Shown: in pieces, positions 1 through 7,171 of the stretch | Position numbering within the stretch: the first letter of the stretch is position 1 | How the letters are laid out: each line of letters starts with the position of its first letter | Assembly (NCBI GenBank): GCA_945637645.1 | Contig: CALZDK010000045.1 | Coordinates: 1-11,824, forward strand | Reading direction: 5' to 3' | Length of the DNA stretch: 11,824 nt | Source of the DNA: an uncultured Prevotella sp. | GTDB lineage: Bacteria; Bacteroidota; Bacteroidia; Bacteroidales; Bacteroidaceae | Position numbers and translations under genes: made by a program | Notes under the pieces: generated by a model | The model's input: only the letters and a program-made list of their open reading frames with translations | The model's database searches: none | What the model was told of the DNA's origin: nothing

Positions 1-785
1 ATGCGACCGTTACAGGTAGCACAACTATCGAGGCCTCGACAATAGAATGGGGTACTGGCGTAAAGGAGCCTACAACATGCCAGAAAACTCACAAGAACGC
101 TTCCGGTGAGTCATTGAACTATTTTGAGGATCCTTCTGTTTGCGTTACAAAATGGGTTCCTGTTGTAGCTTCTGATGCAGCTATTAAGAATCTGGATGAC
201 GCATACGCTGCTGGACAGTATGTTGATTTCAAAATTAAAGAGAACGACAATACCAAGTATCTTGACATCAAGCAAATCGCATTTAATGTCGCTCGTTACG
301 GTACTGATGCCGTTCGTGTCAACGCCAAGCTTTTCATTGGCAGCGATGAGGCAGGTGAAACCGAGACAGAATGGCTGTTTACAGGTGATACTTGGGAAGC
401 ATACACTGGTGGTGAAGGTTTTTGGACAGAGGCAACTGGTGCAGAGGGTGAAATCCCTGGTTATGGTCCTGCACGCGAGGATGCTTCAAAGGCTAATACA
501 AACGACAAGAACGAGGATGGTTTCAGCAACGTCGTAATCCCAACTACCGACCTTATACCTGCTGACGCATACGAAGTAACTCTCCGTATTGTATTCTACG
601 GCATCGGTAACAACAAGGCTATGGGTCTTAACAATGTTACCTTCAGTTCTGAGGGCGCTACTGGCGTAAACGGCATTCAGGCTGAGAAGGCTGAAGTTGA
701 GGGTCAGACATACGACCTCGGCGGTCGTCCAGCAACAAAGGGTCTGCTCATCCAGAAGGGCAAGGCTAAGAGATTCGTTAAGTAA
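1..785 (+). CDS. C-terminal part of a secreted/surface protein (5' end outside window)
   Basis: The reading frame is open from base 3 to the TAA at 783-785, giving 260 visible residues; the true start lies upstream, and an internal TTG at 114 is not a credible start. I do not recognise a catalytic domain. The visible part alternates hydrophobic and polar residues with many Thr, Gly and Asp (for example KYLDIKQIAFNVARYG and YEVTLRIVFYGIG), as expected of a beta-sandwich or carbohydrate-binding-like domain. The last 25 or so residues (QTYDLGGRPATKGLLIQKGK, then AKRFVK) form the short tail common on Prevotella exported proteins; the pectate lyase at 8839-10902 ends in the same way. A strong hairpin terminator follows 26 bp after the stop, so this gene ends its own transcription unit. 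By position it could be another polysaccharide-degradation protein, but that is inference. The C-terminal assignment is secure and the function is unknown. Confidence 0.8.
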   Translation, partial: ATVTGSTTIEASTIEWGTGVKEPTTCQKTHKNASGESLNYFEDPSVCVTKWVPVVASDAAIKNLDDAYAAGQYVDFKIKENDNTKYLDIKQIAFNVARYGTDAVRVNAKLFIGSDEAGETETEWLFTGDTWEAYTGGEGFWTEATGAEGEIPGYGPAREDASKANTNDKNEDGFSNVVIPTTDLIPADAYEVTLRIVFYGIGNNKAMGLNNVTFSSEGATGVNGIQAEKAEVEGQTYDLGGRPATKGLLIQKGKAKRFVK

Positions 786-809
786 TCATTTCGTTTCACT
801 TATACAAGA

Positions 810-877
810 AAGGCGGCATCACACGATGCCGCCATTTTTTACGCCCCCAAAATTCACTTTTTCCCAAAAACCTTTGC
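810..877 (+). repeat. 68-bp terminator/promoter module, copy A
   Basis: Bases 810-877 match 1767-1834 over all 68 positions without gaps; I count 5 mismatches (at 842, 851, 853, 857 and 863). The module contains the whole terminator hairpin, a CCCCCAA stretch, a T-run, CCAAAAACC and the TTTG that serves as -33 box for the promoter just downstream. The offset of 957 bp also holds between the -7 boxes (897 and 1854), although the sequence between -33 and -7 is not conserved. Confidence 0.9.
812..840 (+). terminator. Rho-independent terminator of the first gene
   Basis: A perfect 9-bp stem, GGCGGCATC (812-820) and GATGCCGCC (825-833), closes a 4-nt ACAC loop and is followed by A and six T. It lies 26 bp past the stop codon of the upstream gene. 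The same hairpin, identical in stem and loop, recurs at 1769-1790. Confidence 0.93.
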
Positions 878-904
878 ATCGTCCGAATATTATTATTATC
901 TTTG
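873..904 (+). promoter_or_regulatory. Bacteroidetes-type promoter for the small-ORF/DUF6169 pair
   Basis: TTTG at 873-876 is followed after 20 nt by TATCTTTG at 897-904. This fits the Bacteroidetes primary sigma-factor consensus (-33 TTTG, -7 TAnnTTTG) with the usual spacing. Transcription would start near 911 and run through both copies of the 74-bp repeat before the first start codon, leaving a leader of roughly 165-180 nt. The assignment rests on the motif only. Confidence 0.6.
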
Positions 905-1054
905 CATAAAATTAGCTGCATCTCGGCATAACACTCAAGCAAGCTTGGTGATTCTGCACTCGATTTGCATAATTTTTGCATAAAATTAGCTGCATCTCGG
1001 CATAACACTCAAGCAAGCTTGGTGATTCTGCACTCGATTTGCATAATTTTTGCA
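901..1054 (+). repeat. 74-bp tandem direct repeat, about 2.1 copies
   Basis: Copy 1 spans 901-974, copy 2 spans 975-1048, and six further bases (TTTGCA, 1049-1054) begin a third. The two full copies look identical. Each holds TTTGCATAAAATTAGC, a TGCATCTCGG segment and a possible small hairpin, CAC-T-CAAG / CTTG-GTG with a CAAG loop (932-950 and 1006-1024), and ends in an AT-rich stretch resembling a -7 box (TAATTTTTG, one base off consensus spacing). There are no spacers, so this is not CRISPR. It fills the leader of the following operon and no protein is credible here. Confidence 0.93.
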
Positions 1055-1092
1055 GTTAAAAATAATATTGCTGTTTTATGGGAGATATTAGA

Positions 1093-1233
1093 ATGACAAG
1101 AGAAGAAGCGTTGCGCCGCTGGAATAACGCCAAGGCTACCAAAAGAAAAATGATGGAGAGACTTGAAAAATTGGCGCGTGAAAGATATAAAGAACGTACA
1201 GGAGAATACCCTGTTGCTGTAGAAGTTTGGTAA
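1093..1233 (+). CDS. Small basic helical protein, unknown function
   Basis: A 46-aa protein if started at the ATG at 1093, or 51 aa from the in-frame ATG at 1078. I prefer 1093 because GGGAG (1080-1084) sits 8 nt upstream, an unusually good Shine-Dalgarno match here; 1078 stays possible. The protein begins MTREEALRRWNNAKATKRKM, has a highly charged, probably single-helix body (MERLEKLARERYKER), and ends TGEYPVAVEVW. There is no signal peptide, membrane segment or cysteine. The stop TAA (1231-1233) shares its last A with the ATG of the next gene, so the two are probably translationally coupled and function together. I do not recognise the family. The size, charge and coupling would suit an antitoxin or small partner protein, but nothing proves it. 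Confidence 0.65.
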   Translation: MTREEALRRWNNAKATKRKMMERLEKLARERYKERTGEYPVAVEVW

Positions 1234-1730
1234 TGAACACTCTATCTATAGAAGACATCAATTCCTCGTCACCTTATAAGGTGTTACATTACGAAGATGG
1301 GACGTATAGTTTTGTTACAGATAGTTCCATAGAAATATTCGTGTCATTTGAGAGAGATGATATATTACAAATAGGTGAATCTTACCAATTTGGAATATCT
1401 AATCCGAAGGGAATGAAGTCGCCCCGCGATTCTAAGATTCGCTTGACTATTCTCTCAATTGTTAAGGAATTCTTCGAAAAGAATCAAGCAGGTCTCTTGT
1501 ATATCTGCGAGACAGGTGATGGTATGCAGAAAATGAGAAATCGTCTTTTCAAATACTGGTTTAGTATCTATGAAGAGAGCGATGACTATTACTTTCTGCC
1601 TATGACAATATTTGATGAAGAGAACAACGAGAATTATGCTGCTTTAATTATCAGGTATGACAATCCTCAATTTAGAGAAATTGTCAGGGAGTTCACAACA
1701 ACAATAAATTTGCTTAACTCCAAGCCTTAA
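1233..1730 (+). CDS. DUF6169-like protein of unknown function
   Basis: 165 aa from ATG 1233, which overlaps the previous stop by one base (TAATG); a TTG at 1227 in the same frame is less likely. The protein is acidic and cytosolic-looking, with no signal peptide or membrane segment. The N-terminal half is beta-like (YKVLHYEDGTYSFVTD, then IEIFVSFERDD). The middle carries KIRLTILSIVKEFFEK, LLYICETGDGMQKMRNRLF and KYWF, and the C-terminal part has a second strand region (YYFLPMTIFDEE, NYAALIIRYDNPQF). The LLYIC-x-x-x-DG-x-x-x-x-R-x-R-L-F-x-x-WF pattern is what I associate with the Bacteroidetes family DUF6169, assigned from memory, so treat the name as probable. No catalytic motif is evident. 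The gene is clearly richer in A/T than the susC operon next to it, which suggests an acquired accessory pair with the small upstream gene. A hairpin terminator follows 38 bp after the stop. Confidence 0.75.
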   Translation: MNTLSIEDINSSSPYKVLHYEDGTYSFVTDSSIEIFVSFERDDILQIGESYQFGISNPKGMKSPRDSKIRLTILSIVKEFFEKNQAGLLYICETGDGMQKMRNRLFKYWFSIYEESDDYYFLPMTIFDEENNENYAALIIRYDNPQFREIVREFTTTINLLNSKP

Positions 1731-1766
1731 TACGGTATTTTCTAAAAATGTCAGGTTATAATATTT

Positions 1767-1834
1767 AAGGCGGCATCACACGATGCCGCCATTTTTTATG
1801 CCCCCAATAATCATTTTTTTCCAAAAACCTTTGC
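1767..1834 (+). repeat. 68-bp terminator/promoter module, copy B
   Basis: Second copy of the module at 810-877. It ends in CCAAAAACCTTTGC, whose TTTG (1830-1833) is the -33 box of the susC-operon promoter, just as copy A supplies the -33 box of the upstream operon. The two copies flank the accessory gene pair as direct repeats. Confidence 0.9.
1769..1797 (+). terminator. Rho-independent terminator after the DUF6169-like gene
   Basis: The same stem (GGCGGCATC at 1769-1777, GATGCCGCC at 1782-1790) and ACAC loop as at 812-833, followed by A and six T. It separates the accessory pair from the polysaccharide utilization operon. Confidence 0.93.
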
Positions 1835-1861
1835 TACTTAAAAATAAAAGTAGTACTTTTG
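1830..1861 (+). promoter_or_regulatory. Promoter of the pectin-utilization operon
   Basis: TTTG at 1830-1833, a 20-nt spacer and TACTTTTG at 1854-1861 match the Bacteroidetes -33/-7 consensus. The start of transcription is expected near 1868, leaving an A-rich leader of about 58 nt before the susC ATG. No Shine-Dalgarno sequence is seen; the leader just before the ATG is AT-rich, as is usual in this phylum. Confidence 0.75.
1846..1860 (+). promoter_or_regulatory. Palindrome over the -7 box, possible operator
   Basis: AAAAGTA (1846-1852), one central G, and TACTTTT (1854-1860) form a perfect 7-bp inverted repeat that covers the -7 element of the susC promoter. A related AAAAGTACT occurs in the leader at 1888-1896. 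The placement would suit a DNA-binding regulator, but the region is AT-rich and chance is possible. Confidence 0.35.
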
Positions 1862-1925
1862 CAAAAATAATGAGAACAAAAGACACAAAAAGTACTAACA
1901 GAATATTATTTAAACAATTATTTAT

Positions 1926-4900
1926 ATGACTAAACAAATCAGATTCGTGCTTACGATGGTGCTATTGTTCATCGTAGGCTGCGTTTCCGCACAGACTGTG
2001 AAAGTGACTGTCACCGACCAGACAGGCGAGACGGTCATTGGAGCTACGGTAATGGAAAAAGGCACTAACAACGGTGCCATTACCGACTTTGACGGAAATG
2101 CTACAGTGAAACTCTCAGGAAAGAGCAATTCTTTGGTCATCTCCTATTTGGGAATGAAAACAAAGACAATCGACACGAAAGGCAAGGACCATATTGCCGT
2201 GGTGCTCGAAGACGATGCCACTACTCTCAACGACGTGGTGGTTATCGGTTACGGTACGGTGAAGAAAAAAGACCTTACGGGTTCCGTGTCGTCACTTAAC
2301 GAGAAACAAATCTCCAACATCCCTGTCAGCAACGTCAGCGAGGCAATGACAGGTAAGATGGCTGGTGTGAACATCACCACAACGGAAGGTTCGCCTGACG
2401 CCGACGTGAAGATTCGTGTGCGTGGAGGCGGTTCGCTCTCGCAGGACAACTCCCCACTCTACATCGTCGATGGCTTCCCCGTGTCGAGCATCTCGGACAT
2501 CGCGCCAAGCGAGATACAGAGCATCGACGTGCTGAAGGACGCTTCATCAACAGCCATCTATGGTGCGCGTGGTGCCAACGGCGTTATCATCATCACCACC
2601 AAGGAGGGAAAGGAAGGAAAGACACAGGTCAGCTTCAACGGACTCTTGGGTTGGAAGAAAGTGACAAAGACCGTGAAGACTCTCTCGCCATACGAGTATG
2701 CCATGTATCAGTATGAGCTGGGTTCGACAGACTACGGAAACTTCAACGACCTCGACATCTGGAAGTCTGTGGAGGGTACCGACTATCAGGACGAGATTTT
2801 CGGCAGGACTGGATTGCAGAAGCAATACAACGCAAGCGTGAACGGAGGATCGAAGGAGATCAAGTTCAACATTGGCTTCTCGCACACCGACGAGGAGAGC
2901 ATCATGCTCGGTTCCGGCTATGCCAAAAACAACATCAACGCAAAAATAAATGCTAAACTCAACAAGTGGCTGTCGTTCGACTTCAACGCACGCCTCGGAT
3001 TCACTAAGCTCGACGGACTGAGCGGCGGTGCCGACACCAACGAGTCGAACGCCGCTAACAGTATCGTGGCAAACACCGTGGCTTACGGTCCGGTGGAGAC
3101 ACTAACATCCAACGGCGACGAGGACGAAGAGAACAGCACCTCGACACGACGCACCCCACTGCAGCGCATCACCTCTACTTATAAGTATCAGGAGCGTTTC
3201 CAACAGAACTACAACGCAGGACTTAACTGGAAACCAATAAAGAACTTCACCTTCCGCACTGAGTTCGGCTACGGATGGCGCTACAACAACACCGACCAGG
3301 TGTGGGGAAGCGACGCCACAACCAACTCAAAGTATGGCTACAACGGTATGCCACAGGCACAGTTTGTGAAGGTAAATCAGCGCGACTGGCGCAACGCCAA
3401 CACCTTGACTTACGCCAACGACAAACTCTTCGGCGGACGCGACCGCATCAACGTGCTCATCGGTCAGGAATGGTCGAGCACAGAGAAGACCACACGCACA
3501 GCGACTTCTGTGGGCTTCCCTACAAGCATGACCATAGGCGAAGTGCTCGCCAACACATCAGCAGGCACATCATTGCCAAATGAGTCTGACATAGCAGCCG
3601 ACGAGAACATGATGTCATACTTCGGACGTATCAACTACACCATGGCTGACAAGTATCTCGCCACATTCACACTGCGTGCCGACGGTTCAAGCAAGTTCGG
3701 CAAGGGCAACCGTTGGGGTTATTTCCCATCTCTCGCACTCGCATGGCGTCTGTCGGAAGAGGAATTCATGAAAGCTACAAGCAGCTGGCTCTCAAACCTC
3801 AAGCTGCGCCTCTCGTTCGGTACGGCAGGTAACAACCGCATCAACTCCGGACTACTCTCCACAACCTACTCCATGGCAAGCAACACATCGAAGGCTCCTT
3901 TCTTCAACGAAGACCGCCAGCCAATGCTTGAGCACGGAACATATCTCTACAACCCGGACCTGAAATGGGAAACTACAATAACACGTAACGTGGGTATCGA
4001 CTTCGGATTCCTCCGCGGACGCATCAACGGTACTCTCGACCTCTACTGGAACACTACCAAGGATCTGCTCATGCAGACCGTGGTGCCTACAAGCACTGGC
4101 TACAGCTACCAGTTCCAAAACTTCGGTAAGACCAGCAACATGGGTGTGGAGCTGACTGTCAATGCAGTTATCGCCGACCAGAAAAACTGGGGTCTGAACT
4201 TCAACTTCAACATTGCATACAACAAGAACAAGATTGACGAGCTGAACATGGAGAACCCATGGCAGAGCAGCTCATGGAGCGGAAGCACCATTTCCAAGTA
4301 TGAGGACTTCAAGATTGAGGAAGGCGGACGACTCGGCGAGCTCTGGGGCTTCAAGACCAACGGTTTCTTCACTGTCTATGACCCTGTGAGCAACCCCGAC
4401 GGACAGCTCGTGCTCAACGGCACCACATGGCAGCTGCGCGAGGGACTGAAGGACAACAGCCCGTCAATCACAGGCGGTAGCTACTATCCTGGTGGCCTGC
4501 GCGTGGAAGTGGACGAGAATGGCGACCCTCTGAAGCAGCGTCTCGGCAACACAGTGCCAACAACAACTGGTGGTTTCGGCTTCGACGGAAGAGTGGGTAA
4601 TGTTGACTTCAACATCTTCTTCAACTACTCCCTCGGCAACAAGATTGTCAACGGAACGAAACTCGCCAACGCCTTCTACCACGGTTCGGCAAAGAACTAC
4701 AACCTCGTTGACGACTTCGCACTCGAAAACCGCTACACATGGATAGACCCGACTACAGGTCTCAACCTCGGCCGTCCTTCGACAAGCGTGATAGCAGCCT
4801 ACGGCGGTGCCGACGCGATGATAGCACGCCTTAACGAGATAAACTCAGGCGCAAGCATCTACAACCCTGCCGCAGTGAGCACAATGCAGCTCATAGACTA

Positions 4901-5162
4901 TGCCGTTGAGGACGCATCGTTCCTCAGACTGCAGAACGTCACCGTGGGCTACACACTGCCAAAGAAATGGATGAAGAGCATATTCCTTGAGAGCGTTCGC
5001 CTCTACTTCACAGGCTACAACCTCCTGTGCTTCACAGGCTACGATGGCTACGACCCTGAAGTGGACACCAGCTCGAAGAAAAACCCAATGTGCCCCGGCA
5101 TCGACTATGCTGCATATCCTAAGAGCCGCACCTTCGTTGGCGGTATCAACATAACATTCTAA
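1926..5162 (+). CDS. SusC/RagA-family TonB-dependent outer-membrane transporter
   Basis: 1078 aa, a usual length for the family. It imports oligosaccharides across the outer membrane, powered by TonB-ExbB-ExbD, and forms a complex with the SusD protein encoded next. Residues 1-22 are a signal peptide ending VSAQ. Residues 24-96 are the carboxypeptidase-D-regulatory-like domain (GETVIGATV, ISYLGMKT). Next comes the SusC signature around 101-123 (LNDVVVIGYGTVKKKDLTGS), then the plug with SPLYIVDGFPV, SIDVLKDASSTAIYGARGAN and GVIIITTKEG (to about residue 226). The rest is a beta-barrel rich in aromatic strands, ending FVGGINITF with the terminal Phe typical of barrel assembly. The gene is first in a four-gene operon, 23 bp before susD, and the downstream pectate lyase points to pectic oligosaccharides as substrate. 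A lipobox-like IVGC at residues 16-19 is probably fortuitous. Family certain; substrate inferred. Confidence 0.97.
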   Translation: MTKQIRFVLTMVLLFIVGCVSAQTVKVTVTDQTGETVIGATVMEKGTNNGAITDFDGNATVKLSGKSNSLVISYLGMKTKTIDTKGKDHIAVVLEDDATTLNDVVVIGYGTVKKKDLTGSVSSLNEKQISNIPVSNVSEAMTGKMAGVNITTTEGSPDADVKIRVRGGGSLSQDNSPLYIVDGFPVSSISDIAPSEIQSIDVLKDASSTAIYGARGANGVIIITTKEGKEGKTQVSFNGLLGWKKVTKTVKTLSPYEYAMYQYELGSTDYGNFNDLDIWKSVEGTDYQDEIFGRTGLQKQYNASVNGGSKEIKFNIGFSHTDEESIMLGSGYAKNNINAKINAKLNKWLSFDFNARLGFTKLDGLSGGADTNESNAANSIVANTVAYGPVETLTSNGDEDEENSTSTRRTPLQRITSTYKYQERFQQNYNAGLNWKPIKNFTFRTEFGYGWRYNNTDQVWGSDATTNSKYGYNGMPQAQFVKVNQRDWRNANTLTYANDKLFGGRDRINVLIGQEWSSTEKTTRTATSVGFPTSMTIGEVLANTSAGTSLPNESDIAADENMMSYFGRINYTMADKYLATFTLRADGSSKFGKGNRWGYFPSLALAWRLSEEEFMKATSSWLSNLKLRLSFGTAGNNRINSGLLSTTYSMASNTSKAPFFNEDRQPMLEHGTYLYNPDLKWETTITRNVGIDFGFLRGRINGTLDLYWNTTKDLLMQTVVPTSTGYSYQFQNFGKTSNMGVELTVNAVIADQKNWGLNFNFNIAYNKNKIDELNMENPWQSSSWSGSTISKYEDFKIEEGGRLGELWGFKTNGFFTVYDPVSNPDGQLVLNGTTWQLREGLKDNSPSITGGSYYPGGLRVEVDENGDPLKQRLGNTVPTTTGGFGFDGRVGNVDFNIFFNYSLGNKIVNGTKLANAFYHGSAKNYNLVDDFALENRYTWIDPTTGLNLGRPSTSVIAAYGGADAMIARLNEINSGASIYNPAAVSTMQLIDYAVEDASFLRLQNVTVGYTLPKKWMKSIFLESVRLYFTGYNLLCFTGYDGYDPEVDTSSKKNPMCPGIDYAAYPKSRTFVGGINITF

Positions 5163-5185
5163 CCACATCAATATAGAAGAAAGAA

Positions 5186-7126
5186 ATGAAAAAGACATTA
5201 TCGATAATAACACTGTCGGCTGGCATTCTCGCCATGTCGTCATGCTCCGACTTCCTCGACCAGACATCGCCTTCGGAACAGACCGACGAGACGGTGTGGA
5301 ACTCGGTGTTCTATACCGGGGCGCGCGTCAACAAGCTCTACGGAGCACTCGGACAGGACCGCACCTACTCGCAGGACCTCTCCATTGTGTGGAACCTGAA
5401 CAGCGACTGCGAGCTGGTTGACGGACTTGGTGCCGACGCCTACAACGCATCGAGCGAGCGAGGCAACATGAACTACAACCAAAACCCTGGCTGGTCGAAG
5501 ATTGACGGTGTGTGGACTGCCCTCTACGGAATAATAGAGGACGCAAACCTCAACATCTCAGGCATCAGGCAAAGCTCACTCCTCACGGCAGGAGGCAGCG
5601 ACCAGAAATCAATGGAACGCTATCTCGGCGAGTCGCTGACACTGAGGGCAATGATTTATTTCGACCTCGTGAAGATGTTCGGCGACGTGCCTTTCAAGGT
5701 GGAGCCTACACTCTCCGACCTCAGCAATGCCTACATGGGAAAGACCGACCGCGACGTTATAATGGACTCGCTGATGGTTGACCTCGAAACGGCAATAGAC
5801 CTGCTGCCTTGGGCTGACGACATCAGCGGCTACACCACAGAGCACATTACCAAGGGCTACGTTCACGGACTTCTGGCACAGATAGCCCTTACGCGTGCAG
5901 GCTATGCCATCCGCGAAAGCGCAAAGAGCGGCTATGAGACAGCTTCCTACAGCGATGCCACCTATCCTACACAACGCCCTGACGCACAGACACGCAAGGC
6001 TCTCTACGAGAAAGCCTTGAAGCACCTCTCGGCAATAATCACCAGCGGCAAGCACTCGCTGAACCCATCGATAGAGAACCAGTGGTATCTGCTCAACCAG
6101 CTCACACTCGACCAGAGCTACCACGAGAACCTGTTTGAGATTCCTCTCGGACTTAACCTCAACAGCGAGCTTGGCTATACAGTGGGTGTCCGCATGAACG
6201 GAGTGACATCGAAATACGGCTATGGAAACTCGTCGGGCAAACTGAAGCTCACCGCTCCGCTGCTCTACTCTTATGCCGACAACGACCTGCGCCGCGACCT
6301 CACATGCGCCAACATGCAGATTGCACAGGACGGATCGCTCACCAAGGAGACAGTGCTCGGCAACACTCCTTTCGGCATCTATGTAGGCAAGTGGGACCCA
6401 CGCAAGATGGGCGACACATGGCTCAGCCAGAACCTCGTTGCCACCGCGAAGCACTGCACAGGCATCAATCCAGTGAAGATGCGCTATGCCAACGTGCTGC
6501 TCTACTATGCTGAGGTGATGAACGAACTGGCAGGACCTGACGCTAACTATAGCGGCAGCGCGGGACTCACCGCACGCCAGGCTCTCGCCCTCGTACACAA
6601 GCGTGCCTTCGATGCCGACCACCAGGCAGAGGCTGACGCTTACATAGCAGCCATACCGGCCGACAAGGATTCTTTCTTCGACGCCATCGTTGACGAAAAC
6701 GCATGGGAGTTTGCAGGTGAGGGCTACCGCAAGTGGGACCTCATCCGTTGGAACCTCCTCGTGGCAAAGACCATAGAGTTTAAGGAGACATATCTGCAAC
6801 AGCTCCGCGACGGCATATACCAGGAGAAACTCTATTTCAACTATGCCGACGAGGCAAAGACAGTGTTGGACTATTCGAGCATCACATGGCACGGAATACC
6901 TGCCGGAAAGAGCGAGGCTGACTACGACGGAAGCGTAAGCTCGTTTGGAGGTGCAAAGATTGACGACCCAACAGACAAGACCGTTTACACCAACCTTCCA
7001 TCGATAAGCAGTGGACTCCTCGACGACGGAATCCAGGTGAAGAACCGCTACATCATGCCTATCGCCTCGACAACGATTTCCGCTTCTAACGGTTCGCTGC
7101 ACAACTCTTACGGATACTCTGATTAG
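5186..7126 (+). CDS. SusD/RagB-family glycan-binding outer-membrane lipoprotein
   Basis: 646 aa, at the upper end of the family range. SusD proteins sit as a lid on the SusC barrel and bind the incoming glycan at the cell surface. The N-terminus is a lipoprotein signal with MSSC placing the lipidated Cys at residue 20, followed by SDFLDQ, the usual SusD start and an acidic surface-export signal. Helical TPR-like segments follow (for example YLGESLTLRAMIYFDLVKMF, then GDVPF). The C-terminal SusD domain has MRYANVLLYYAEVMNELAG and the family hallmark EFAGEGYRKWDLIRW at residues 508-522. It begins 23 bp after the susC stop, so it is co-transcribed. The protein ends near SNGSLHNSYGYSD. The specificity for pectin fragments is inferred from the lyase in the same operon. 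No damage or unusual feature is seen. Confidence 0.97.
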   Translation: MKKTLSIITLSAGILAMSSCSDFLDQTSPSEQTDETVWNSVFYTGARVNKLYGALGQDRTYSQDLSIVWNLNSDCELVDGLGADAYNASSERGNMNYNQNPGWSKIDGVWTALYGIIEDANLNISGIRQSSLLTAGGSDQKSMERYLGESLTLRAMIYFDLVKMFGDVPFKVEPTLSDLSNAYMGKTDRDVIMDSLMVDLETAIDLLPWADDISGYTTEHITKGYVHGLLAQIALTRAGYAIRESAKSGYETASYSDATYPTQRPDAQTRKALYEKALKHLSAIITSGKHSLNPSIENQWYLLNQLTLDQSYHENLFEIPLGLNLNSELGYTVGVRMNGVTSKYGYGNSSGKLKLTAPLLYSYADNDLRRDLTCANMQIAQDGSLTKETVLGNTPFGIYVGKWDPRKMGDTWLSQNLVATAKHCTGINPVKMRYANVLLYYAEVMNELAGPDANYSGSAGLTARQALALVHKRAFDADHQAEADAYIAAIPADKDSFFDAIVDENAWEFAGEGYRKWDLIRWNLLVAKTIEFKETYLQQLRDGIYQEKLYFNYADEAKTVLDYSSITWHGIPAGKSEADYDGSVSSFGGAKIDDPTDKTVYTNLPSISSGLLDDGIQVKNRYIMPIASTTISASNGSLHNSYGYSD

Positions 7127-7171
7127 AGATTGAACAATTGAAAGATTGAAAAATTGAATGATTGAAAGATT
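7127..7171 (+). repeat. Octanucleotide tandem repeat filling the susD-downstream gap
   Basis: The whole 45-bp gap consists of 5.6 imperfect units of 8 bp: AGATTGAA, CAATTGAA, AGATTGAA, AAATTGAA, TGATTGAA and AGATT. It begins on the base after the susD stop and ends on the base before the ATG at 7172. Five full units share ATTGAA. The repeat therefore occupies the translation-initiation region of the next gene. Confidence 0.9.

Noticed and set aside
480..540. EF-hand-like DKNEDG stretch in the first protein
   Set aside because: Only positions 1, 3, 5 and 6 of the loop fit and the position-12 acidic residue is missing, so calcium binding cannot be claimed.
796..1008. 70-codon minus-strand frame across the terminator and tandem repeat
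   Set aside because: It reads through the terminator hairpin and the 74-bp repeats and gives a duplicated peptide; no start signal or domain supports it.
901..1054. Possible CRISPR array
   Set aside because: Repeats are directly adjacent with no spacers, the unit is 74 bp and there are only two copies; no cas genes nearby.
1227..1235. TTG at 1227 as start of the DUF6169-like gene
   Set aside because: The ATG at 1233 overlaps the preceding stop in the usual coupled arrangement and is the stronger start codon.
810..1834. Insertion sequence or transposon flanked by the 68-bp repeats
   Set aside because: No transposase or integrase is encoded between the repeats, and the flanking copies are functional terminator/promoter DNA, not terminal inverted repeats.
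1971..1982. Lipobox-like IVGC at residues 16-19 of the SusC protein
   Set aside because: SusC proteins are barrel proteins processed by signal peptidase I, and VSAQ just after gives a normal cleavage site; a lipid-anchored barrel would be exceptional.
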